Origin: Thiotrichaceae bacterium
GTDB taxonomy: Bacteria > Pseudomonadota > Gammaproteobacteria > Thiotrichales > Thiotrichaceae
Length of the DNA stretch: 5,064 nucleotides
Assembly (NCBI GenBank): GCA_015494435.1
Contig: WGBH01000308.1
Span: forward strand, 1 to 5,064
Direction: 5' to 3'
Shown: in pieces, positions 1-4,889 of the stretch
How positions within the stretch are numbered: the stretch's first letter is position 1
Layout of the letters: each line of letters begins with the position of its first letter
Position numbers and translations under genes: made by a program
The notes under the pieces: model-generated
The model's input: the letters and a program-made list of their open reading frames with translations, nothing else
Database searches by the model: none
What the model was told of the DNA's origin: nothing

Positions 1-410
1 ACCTGTGCCAAGGTCATACCCTGTTTAATATCAGGATTATAAAACCACGCCAATAAGACGGTATAAGCGGTTTCATCGCGTAATGTGACCGCCTTAGAGG
101 TTTGCGTTAACTCACTTTTTTCACTTTTATACGCACCGCGTACATAAGAATTGAGACTACGCTCTTTAGACTCCGCCCCTGCCGCTTTATTAAAGGTGAT
201 TTTTTGTGAAGGGACTAATAAAGTCGTCATCGCATCAACAACGGTTGATTTTCCTGAGCCGATATCACCTGTTAAGAGTGAATTATTACCCTTGGGGTCA
301 ATCTGCCAGACGCTTTCATGGAACGTTCCCCAGTTGTATAACTCCATACGGTGAAGGCGGAAACCTGTTGGGGCTTGTGGGTTTAGGTTTAGTTGAGATT
401 GGTTGGTCAT
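1..410 (-). CDS. jetC: JetC, SMC/SbcC-like ATPase of a Wadjet system (5' part; runs off the left edge)
   Basis: N-terminal 136 residues of the Wadjet SMC ATPase, the motor that forms a loop-extruding complex with JetA and JetB on DNA. After about 17 poorly conserved residues it reads RLHRMELYNWGTFHE (18-32), the usual first strand of these ATPases. A Walker A motif GDIGSGKST follows at 48-56, then the block LLVPSQKITFNKAAGAESKE (63-82) and SYVRGAYKSEKSE (87-99), which I recognise as typical of JetC/MksB-type proteins. The coiled coil, hinge, signature and Walker B lie outside the window. The ATG at 410 is chosen because the conserved region begins soon after it. No good Shine-Dalgarno precedes it (the upstream bases are GAACGACAAAACC), which fits a gene once translated by coupling to jetB. 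It now follows a nuclease-like gene by 62 bases instead of jetB. Family assignment is firm; the Wadjet subtype (type I suggested by DUF3375 plus DUF4194) is inference. Confidence 0.93.
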   Translation of the reverse strand, partial: MTNQSQLNLNPQAPTGFRLHRMELYNWGTFHESVWQIDPKGNNSLLTGDIGSGKSTVVDAMTTLLVPSQKITFNKAAGAESKERSLNSYVRGAYKSEKSELTQTSKAVTLRDETAYTVLLAWFYNPDIKQGMTLAQ

Positions 411-453
411 GGTTTTGTCGTTCTATTATTTTTTCAGGCTGGCATAGCCTTTT

Positions 454-459
454 ATTATA
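454..459 (-). promoter_or_regulatory. Possible -10 box (TATAAT) ahead of jetC
   Basis: A perfect TATAAT on the minus strand lies about 44 bases upstream of the jetC ATG, in the gap after the nuclease-like gene. No convincing TTGACA-like -35 sits 16-18 bases further upstream; the best hexamers match at only about two positions. Such AT-rich gaps produce TATAAT by chance. If real, it would let jetC be transcribed independently of the upstream genes. Confidence 0.22.
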
Positions 460-466
460 GGTAAAA

Positions 467-485
467 GCATTATTATGAATAATGC
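467..485. repeat. 8-bp inverted repeat over the stop codon of the nuclease-like gene
   Basis: GCATTATT (467-474) and AATAATGC (478-485) are perfect reverse complements around a 3-base centre. The palindrome covers the TAA stop at 473-475 and lies 8-26 bases upstream of a TATAAT on the minus strand. It could be a weak RNA hairpin at the end of the gene or a dyad operator near a -35 position. It is AT-rich and lacks a following U-tract, so it is not called a terminator. Confidence 0.45.
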
Positions 486-1078
486 TCGAAATTTGTAAAA
501 ATAGGAGACCCATTATTTTCATATAACTCTTGATCTTTAGGGCATTTTGATTGAACACTCCATTTCACGGAGTGACTATGATTAGCATCAACAACTAAAG
601 GATGAGGGTCTATTTTTTTGAGCAATATTTTTAGTGTTTGTTGGATAGCGACAGGGTCTATTATTTGAGGATGTTGTTTAGATTGTTCTAAGTGAAGTAC
701 TAAGCGGATTTTTTCTTTTTTCAATGCTTGAAGAGCAAACTCTCGCTCATTGCTATTCTTCGCATTCATTTTAGCGACCACTAAACCTGACAAAGTATCT
801 CTTATTTTACAGGCAATAAGACAGCTTAATTTGCTGGGCTTGGGTATTGTTTTTTTTCTTTTCTGAGGGTTTCGATAATCTTTAACTTCAATCAGCCATA
901 GTGTTTTATCATCAAGTACAATAAAGTCAACGGCTTTTGTTCCCTTGCTACAGTCATCTTTTTTATTACCATCTTTAAAAGCACTTTCAAATCTTATCCG
1001 AGACTTCCATTGGTCATAAATACTTGCTGATAAAGTATCAGGAAATGAAAACACCAACTCTCCTTCACAAAGTTGCAC
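473..1078 (-). CDS. PD-(D/E)XK nuclease-like protein, partner of the adjacent ATPase
   Basis: A 201-residue protein of unknown physiological role. A PD-(D/E)XK-like core is visible: KAVDFIVLDDKTLWLIEVKDYR at 48-69, with candidate metal ligands D51 and E64 and the lysine K66 (D-x12-E-x-K). E31 in the preceding predicted helix may complete the site. The rest looks like a helix-rich alpha/beta protein, including RLVLHLEQ (125-132). There is no signal peptide or membrane segment. I recognise similar small proteins with a KAVDF...LWLIEVKDYR core, but no established name or activity. The gene starts 8 bases after the ATPase stop, so the two are probably co-translated. The start at 1078 is a GTG preceded by AGGG at 6 bases. 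A second in-frame GTG at 1054 has a better AAGGAG 5 bases upstream, but using it would drop the first eight residues. Nuclease function is inferred from the motif. It could be an inactive or sensor domain. Confidence 0.8.
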   Translation of the reverse strand: MQLCEGELVFSFPDTLSASIYDQWKSRIRFESAFKDGNKKDDCSKGTKAVDFIVLDDKTLWLIEVKDYRNPQKRKKTIPKPSKLSCLIACKIRDTLSGLVVAKMNAKNSNEREFALQALKKEKIRLVLHLEQSKQHPQIIDPVAIQQTLKILLKKIDPHPLVVDANHSHSVKWSVQSKCPKDQELYENNGSPIFTNFEHYS

Positions 1079-1086
1079 TTTAATCC

Positions 1087-2256
1087 CTAATCCCCTAATT
1101 CCATAAAGCGATCTGATTGCAATAATTGTTCATCAAGTAAAACTAAAGTCTGTAAATCATAAAGCGTATCACCTTGCTCTACCTCCACACTTCCATTGTC
1201 TTCTAAGCGCAGTGAAAAATAACGGCTTTCCACCTGTTTAAACTCATCATGCTTAGATAGTATTTCTAGCTCTCTCAGTAAAAATAAAGAATGACTAGCG
1301 ATAAAGACTTGAATGCCGTTATCGCACAAATGCAAAATAACCTTTGCGATGACTTTTATTAATTTAGGATTTAGATTATTTTCTGGCTCATCCCAGAATA
1401 AATAGCCATTATCTAATAAAATACCTGTGGCAATAAGCTGGGCTAACATAGCTAGTTTACGTTGCCCTTCGGCAACCATTGCTATTTCAATCTCTCCTTT
1501 ATCGGGTGTAGAAAGATAAAAACGACCATTTCTTAATAAAGCTTTTCCACCCATTGCTTTTTCAAGTGGTTTTAGCATTTCTTTTGCTTGTTGCTTTCGC
1601 TTGCCTTTTAAAAGAGGTAATCCCAATAAAATACAAGTATCACGGTAGGTTTCATCAAATTCTAAATAATGACTATCATAAATAGAAACAAAACCAGAGT
1701 AAATAGTAAGTAATTCTCGTGTTGACATAAACACAGGGAGTACGTTGTCCCATTTTTTAGGGGGGGTATTGATAATAACATCAATACTAGAGTGATCGAC
1801 TGCAAAGCCAGACTTGCAAGTATCATAAGCTTCATCTTCATTATATTCAAAACATGTGCTTTGAGTTTCATCTTTGTAACTCAAATCAACAGTCCAAGAC
1901 CTAGTATTATTAAAACTTGCTTCAACATAAGCCTTCTCATCAACCTGACCATCAGCCCCCATAGCGGGCATGTAAGATAGTGCTAGATCTTTTACAGAAA
2001 GGTAACTAAGATCGTCAATATGAAACACTCCCCTGAGTTTCTCAGCATAACGACGCTCTAATATTTCTTTATTTGGTTCTTGAGCATTTGGTCTTTTCCC
2101 TTGTGATGTATTTTCAAAACTAATCGCATAAAGCAACTTCAAAAGATGTGACTTACCACAGCCATTTTCACCCACAATCACATTCAATCCAGAGGCAAAT
2201 TGCAAATCTGCTTTAGGAAAAACAGTAAAGTTTTCAATCTTTAATTGCTTTAGCAT
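1087..2256 (-). CDS. ABC/AAA-type ATPase (AAA_15/AAA_21-like) of a two-gene module
   Basis: A 389-residue SMC/ABC-class ATPase. It opens with MLKQLKIENFTVF, the usual first strand, followed by Walker A GENGCGKS (29-36), an ABC-signature-like AEGQRKLA (262-269), Walker B LFWDEPENNLNP (286-297, D289 and E290) and an H-loop ASHS with H322. All key residues for ATP binding, dimerisation and hydrolysis are present. The roughly 220 residues between Walker A and the signature form the lid/insertion region and show no long coiled coil. The tail after 330 is short, with no TOPRIM domain, so this is not an OLD nuclease. The nuclease function would have to come from the next gene, as in ATPase-effector pairs such as Septu or PARIS. 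I see no family-specific resemblance to those. The frame extends upstream to 2295, but those 13 residues are encoded by the palindromic repeat. The ATG at 2256 has GAGGTG 5 bases upstream and starts the conserved sequence. ATPase class is firm; defence role is inference. Confidence 0.9.
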   Translation of the reverse strand: MLKQLKIENFTVFPKADLQFASGLNVIVGENGCGKSHLLKLLYAISFENTSQGKRPNAQEPNKEILERRYAEKLRGVFHIDDLSYLSVKDLALSYMPAMGADGQVDEKAYVEASFNNTRSWTVDLSYKDETQSTCFEYNEDEAYDTCKSGFAVDHSSIDVIINTPPKKWDNVLPVFMSTRELLTIYSGFVSIYDSHYLEFDETYRDTCILLGLPLLKGKRKQQAKEMLKPLEKAMGGKALLRNGRFYLSTPDKGEIEIAMVAEGQRKLAMLAQLIATGILLDNGYLFWDEPENNLNPKLIKVIAKVILHLCDNGIQVFIASHSLFLLRELEILSKHDEFKQVESRYFSLRLEDNGSVEVEQGDTLYDLQTLVLLDEQLLQSDRFMELGD

Positions 2257-2261
2257 AATCG

Positions 2262-2267
2262 CACCTC
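2262..2267 (-). promoter_or_regulatory. Shine-Dalgarno GAGGTG for the ATPase gene, partly inside the repeat
   Basis: GAGGTG lies 5 bases upstream of the ATG at 2256 on the minus strand and decides that start over the upstream in-frame ATG at 2295. Its first three bases are the outer edge of the palindromic repeat's arm. Folding of the repeat could therefore hide or expose part of the ribosome binding site. Confidence 0.6.
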
Positions 2268-2372
2268 GTTCCCACGCTCCAGCGTGGCAATGCATACTTG
2301 ATGCTCCAGCGTCACGATTCGCAACGCTGGAGCGTTACACACTGCATTTCCACGCTGGAGCGTGGGAACGAG
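2265..2372. repeat. Nested palindromic dispersed repeat (REP/MITE-like) between jetB and the ATPase gene
   Basis: Two 30-base arms, 2265-2294 and 2343-2372, are inverted copies with one mismatch (29 of 30). Each arm contains CCACGCTCCAGCGTGG or its complement, itself a hairpin. The interior holds a second inverted pair, GCTCCAGCGT (2303-2312) and ACGCTGGAGC (2324-2333). The element carries no gene. Units built on CGTTCCCACGCTCCAGCGTG are familiar as high-copy intergenic repeats in some gammaproteobacteria; copy number here cannot be seen from one window. The transcript could fold into a long hairpin or a three-hairpin cluster just downstream of jetB. Confidence 0.85.
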
Positions 2373-2379
2373 AGGTTTG

Positions 2380-2419
2380 TTTGTGATTTTCCGTGTCATC
2401 TGTGTATCCTGCGGTTTAA
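2380..2419. repeat. Possible second dispersed repeat next to the jetB stop
   Basis: The sequence between the palindrome and jetB reads on the minus strand CCGCAGGATACACAGATGAC followed by ACGGAAAATCACA. It contains the near-repeat ACACAGAT / ACACGGAA. It resembles a short intergenic sequence (CCGCAGATTACACAGATGAC type) that I recall in many copies in assorted bacterial genomes. Within this window it occurs once, so the repeat call rests on recall. Confidence 0.3.
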
Positions 2420-3037
2420 TCATGTTTTTTCTAACGTTAAAGCATAGTCCTGATAGCCATCCAAATGTTGCTGAAATTCATCTAGCCATTGGGCATCGAC
2501 AAAGGCTTTTAAAATACGTCGAATTTCCAATAGTTCTGCGCCACTTTGCTTTAATTTACGCAAGAACCCATAGTCAATAGCGCGGTTAATGGCGGTATTG
2601 ATTTGATCATTCAAACGTGCTTCATTTTTCTGTTCAGGCATAAATAATAGCATCATATCTGCAATTTGTTCGCGGCTAAGTACTACTCTTGTAGAGCCAC
2701 CGAGGGCATCTTCTTCGGCTAAGCGTTTGCGTAGCATGACTAATAATAAACTCACAGGAAAGGTAAGGCTACGACGTGGAATTAGGCGCGGTACGGTGAT
2801 TGCATCGCTATTATCTTCATCAATGGGTTGTTGTTTTAAAAAGGCGTAGCCTTCGGCTTCATCAAGGTAAAGTTCTAAGCCAATAACGCGAAAATAATCA
2901 CGTACCGCGGCTTGTAGCTGGAGTAATGAGAGCCATAATTTGGCATGTCGGTCTTCATAAACCACGCCTTTGAGAAGCTGGACTAAAATGGCAGCTAAGG
3001 CGCTGTCTTGTTGTGTGGTGATATTTTCTTCGCTCAT
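2420..3037 (-). CDS. jetB: JetB, DUF4194 (MksE-like) subunit of Wadjet
   Basis: A 205-residue accessory subunit of the Wadjet SMC complex. It corresponds to the MksE/MukE-like winged-helix (KITE) protein that binds the JetA kleisin and DNA. The N-terminal half carries the DUF4194-type blocks LLKGVVYEDRHAKLWLSLLQ (21-40) and YFRVIGLELYLDEAEGYAFL (48-67). Then come PRLIPRRSLTFPVSLLLVML (83-102) and the winged-helix-like region around LSREQIADMMLLFMP (120-134), with INRAIDYGFLRKL at 150-162. Length is usual for the family. The ATG at 3037 is 5 bases after the jetA stop with only an A-rich AAAAAG upstream, so translation is probably coupled to jetA. The TGA stop sits in an ATGA that in related operons would overlap the next jet gene. 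Here the next gene is the inserted ATPase, 163 bases on. Confidence 0.93.
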   Translation of the reverse strand: MSEENITTQQDSALAAILVQLLKGVVYEDRHAKLWLSLLQLQAAVRDYFRVIGLELYLDEAEGYAFLKQQPIDEDNSDAITVPRLIPRRSLTFPVSLLLVMLRKRLAEEDALGGSTRVVLSREQIADMMLLFMPEQKNEARLNDQINTAINRAIDYGFLRKLKQSGAELLEIRRILKAFVDAQWLDEFQQHLDGYQDYALTLEKT

Positions 3038-3042
3038 CTTTT

Positions 3043-4521
3043 TTATCGACTAAATATAATTTTAGGAATGTATGCAATACGTTGTGTAACTGTCAGTAAT
3101 TTATGCTTTGCTGATGCTTGCTTATCATCGTGTAAGATTAATTTTTCATTGACCGTTTCATCAATCACTGTATGTTTACGCTTAGTGGCTATATTCAAAT
3201 AAGCGACTAATTCCGCTAAACCTTGTTGCAGCGGATAGCGTTGCAATACTTCATTCAAACTAATTTGTTGCTGTGTTTGTAGTAAACGACGGATATTTTT
3301 TCTTAACTGGGTTTCATCGACCCATTGCTGTTGATAAAGCACGGAAACATCAATCTCTTCATCGACTTCTTCTATTTTAGTTTGATTGAGTTTAATTTTA
3401 CGTTTAGGAGAGAATAACTTTTGCTCCATCAGTAAACGTATATCCACTTTGGGCTGGTCAATAAAAAAGAAGTCGCGTGGCAAGTTACCATTATGTGCTT
3501 GTTTATTTAGGGTAAGTGTAGATTTTTCAATATTGCGTACAATGTCTAAAATACGTTTATTTTCAAGCCATGCTTGATCGGCTAGATATTTGCGTAATTG
3601 TTCTACTAATTGGGCATTGGTTTGAAATACTTTTTGCCCTGCATCAAGCAGTGCAAAGCCGATATAGCGTAGGAAGTCGGCATCCTCTATATTTTTTAAT
3701 GCGCTTTGCTCTAAGGCGGTAGTGGTTAGATGTTCTAATTCCTCCTGACGATCAGGGGACATAAGAAATTCCCAAAAGGCGGAGAAGCTTTTACCTTGTT
3801 CTGAGTCATGGATGTAGTTTTGCTGGTCAAAAATCTCATCCAGTAAATCCCCCTTATTTTTATCACTGAGGGTAATCATCTCGCGCACTTCTTGATCCAG
3901 CGCGCGGAAGTTGTATTCGACTTGACGAAAATCTGATAATAATTTACGTGCAGTATCTTCAGCTTCAAACCAGCGTTCTTTAATACGGGTGCTATCAAAC
4001 TCTTCTATAACCCCTGAGCGAATACGGGCAATTTTCTGATCGATTGCCTTTTTTTGCTGTTCTAATTCAGCAATCCGTACTTCGGGGTCTTCTTCTGTAT
4101 TTTGTACAATTTCTTGCAATAAGCGATACAGGGTTAACAAGCGTGATTCTGTGCCAACAAATTGACGTGGCTGTAAGGTTTGCAACCATTCAATCGCTTT
4201 TTCCGCACCGGGGGTTAAATCCATCAGCGGAATATCATTGCCTTTTTCATAGTATTTACGCAAAAAAGCATTAGAACCACCCGCCCAATCATCTAAATAG
4301 CGGCTTGCTGCTTTGGGATAGGGTGGTTTTTTTTTATCTTGATTGAGATAAAATAAAAGATCATCGAGCTTGGAGCTAAGCACATCAAACGGCTGAGAGC
4401 GTTGATTAGATTGAATAAAAACCTGATATAAAAAACTGGCAATTAATGCCGCATGAGGAGAGGTGAGTAAACGCCACGCTATATTATTTTTGCGTTGAGC
4501 TTTGAGATCAGCGTACTGCAT
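3043..4521 (-). CDS. jetA: JetA, DUF3375 kleisin-like subunit of Wadjet
   Basis: A 492-residue protein matching the length and sequence pattern of DUF3375, the Wadjet kleisin (MksF/MukF-like) that bridges JetC heads and recruits JetB. Visible landmarks are an N-terminal helical/winged-helix region (SPHAALIASFLYQVF, 21-35), FVGTESRLLTLYRLLQEIV (121-139) and a charged coiled-coil stretch EDPEVRIAELEQQKKAIDQ (144-162). The characteristic segment DSEQGKSFSAFWEFLMSPDR lies at 239-258. The C-terminal part (about 395-492) is helical, ending in VTQRIAYIPKIIFSR. There is no signal peptide or membrane span, so the protein is cytoplasmic. The ATG at 4521 gives the full family length. No strong Shine-Dalgarno precedes it (ACAAAACATTT). 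It is the first gene of the operon, with terminator-like hairpins upstream isolating it from the neighbouring gene. Confidence 0.93.
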   Translation of the reverse strand: MQYADLKAQRKNNIAWRLLTSPHAALIASFLYQVFIQSNQRSQPFDVLSSKLDDLLFYLNQDKKKPPYPKAASRYLDDWAGGSNAFLRKYYEKGNDIPLMDLTPGAEKAIEWLQTLQPRQFVGTESRLLTLYRLLQEIVQNTEEDPEVRIAELEQQKKAIDQKIARIRSGVIEEFDSTRIKERWFEAEDTARKLLSDFRQVEYNFRALDQEVREMITLSDKNKGDLLDEIFDQQNYIHDSEQGKSFSAFWEFLMSPDRQEELEHLTTTALEQSALKNIEDADFLRYIGFALLDAGQKVFQTNAQLVEQLRKYLADQAWLENKRILDIVRNIEKSTLTLNKQAHNGNLPRDFFFIDQPKVDIRLLMEQKLFSPKRKIKLNQTKIEEVDEEIDVSVLYQQQWVDETQLRKNIRRLLQTQQQISLNEVLQRYPLQQGLAELVAYLNIATKRKHTVIDETVNEKLILHDDKQASAKHKLLTVTQRIAYIPKIIFSR

Positions 4522-4592
4522 AAATGTTTTGTCTAGGTAAAGACAGAGAGTTTAGCAACTCATTGGAATAAAGCCACTAAAAGATCAAACAT

Positions 4593-4626
4593 AATAAAGC
4601 CTTGCAGGAAGCTGTGAGGCTTTATT
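4593..4626 (-). terminator. Terminator-like hairpin, copy 1 (closest to jetA)
   Basis: AATAAAGCCT (4593-4602) and AGGCTTTATT (4617-4626) form a perfect 10-bp stem around a 14-base loop. On the minus strand it is followed by the T-rich TTATTATGTTTGATCTTTT. It could work in both directions, but the arrangement fits stopping transcription that arrives from the gene at the right edge before it reaches jetA. Confidence 0.6.
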
Positions 4627-4647
4627 GCGTTTAAGATAAACGTGTGG

Positions 4648-4666
4648 ACGGGTTTACAAAACCCGT
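4648..4666. repeat. 8-bp stem-loop between the two terminator copies
   Basis: ACGGGTTT (4648-4655) and AAACCCGT (4659-4666) pair perfectly across a 3-base loop. Neither side has a clean T-run, so a terminator call is not made. It could be a protein-binding dyad or part of a dispersed hairpin element. Confidence 0.5.
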
Positions 4667-4692
4667 TCAGCGAACACTAAAAGATCAAACAT

Positions 4693-4726
4693 AATAAAGC
4701 CTCACAGTTTCCTGCAAGGCTTCTTT
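4693..4726 (-). terminator. Terminator-like hairpin, copy 2 (loop inverted)
   Basis: The stem AAGCCT (4697-4702) with AGGCTT (4717-4722) encloses CACAGTTTCCTGCA. On the minus strand it is followed by TTTATTATGTTTGATC. The whole 34 bases match the reverse complement of copy 1 at 31 positions. It lies downstream of the partial gene at the right edge and probably ends its transcript. Confidence 0.55.
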
Positions 4727-4889
4727 AAAACATTTCAACGGGGTAACAAACTAGGCTGTCGAAATGGTTGTTTTTTAATCTATTATAAGAAAACAAAAAC
4801 GGATTAAATAAAAATGAAAATATTTATTTTTAATTAATGACTTACAATTGATATTAAAGGATGAAAACAGCGCGGTAGATTGGCTAAAT

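Larger units (their letters stand above)
411..2419 (-). other. Segment inserted between jetB and jetC (ATPase + nuclease-like module)
   Basis: About 2 kb separates the jetB stop from the jetC start, genes that are normally adjacent or overlapping in Wadjet operons. The segment carries a palindromic repeat, an ATPase gene and a nuclease-like gene, all in the operon's direction. CATGA occurs at both edges (407-411 and 2420-2424): on the right it contains the jetB stop TGA, on the left the jetC start ATG. Hand counts on single 60-base lines gave roughly 28-37% GC inside the segment and roughly 32-52% in the jet genes, hinting at a different origin. No transposase or integrase is visible. That this is an insertion is inferred from the usual jet gene order. 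Confidence 0.65.
2250..2423 (-). other. 57-codon bridging reading frame across the repeat
   Basis: An uninterrupted frame begins with an ATG overlapping the jetB stop (ATGA) and runs through both dispersed-repeat sequences. It ends at a TAA seven bases inside the ATPase gene. Its peptide includes repeat-encoded stretches such as LVPTLQRGN and ATLERGNEV and resembles no protein family I know. It is more likely a relay keeping ribosomes moving from jetB to the ATPase start than a functional protein. It could equally be chance, since GC-richer palindromes are often open in several frames. Confidence 0.25.
4575..4702. repeat. 28-bp direct repeat with exactly 100-bp period
   Basis: The sequence starting CACTAAAAGATCAAACATAA is identical over 28 bases at 4575-4602 and 4675-4702. 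Each copy ends in one arm of a terminator-like hairpin. The 72 bases between the copies include the rest of the first hairpin and a separate 8-bp stem-loop. A local duplication of a terminator unit explains the direct repeat, but the hairpin loops are in opposite orientation in the two copies. Confidence 0.9.
4522..4889. other. Non-coding stretch upstream of jetA
   Basis: These 368 bases hold no credible gene on either strand. They contain two terminator-like hairpins, a third hairpin between them and, at about 4760-4860, a very AT-rich stretch. A TATAAT occurs on the minus strand at 4782-4787 without a good -35. The promoter of the Jet operon should lie here. The best-spaced candidate is TTGCTA, 17 bases, TAGACA just ahead of jetA, which is too weak to annotate. 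No operator could be recognised. Confidence 0.7.

Noticed and set aside
151..558. Small plus-strand and minus-strand frames overlapping jetC and the nuclease gene
   Set aside because: They are shadows of the real minus-strand genes, with low-complexity products and no start signals.
1087..2256. OLD-family nuclease or Gabija GajA identity for the ATPase
   Set aside because: The protein ends about 60 residues after the H-loop and has no TOPRIM domain; no UvrD-like helicase gene lies beside it.
2257..2295. N-terminal 13-residue extension of the ATPase from the ATG at 2295
   Set aside because: It is encoded by the palindromic repeat (HCHAGAWERG), is not part of any ATPase fold, and the ATG at 2256 has its own Shine-Dalgarno and begins the conserved strand.
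2265..2372. CRISPR array suggested by repeated CGCTCCAGCG cores
   Set aside because: The cores alternate in orientation and form nested palindromes; there are no regular spacers and no cas genes.
3008..4274. Plus-strand frames of 60-76 codons opposite jetA and jetB
   Set aside because: They are antisense to well-recognised DUF3375 and DUF4194 genes and resemble no protein.
411..4532. Shared GACAAAAC upstream of both the jetA and jetC start codons as a common regulatory box
   Set aside because: Eight AT-rich bases at different distances from the ATG (4 against 1) are easily chance.
4527..4555. Promoter TTGCTA - 17 bases - TAGACA just upstream of jetA
   Set aside because: The spacing is right, but the -10 matches the consensus at only three of six positions and would give an almost leaderless mRNA.
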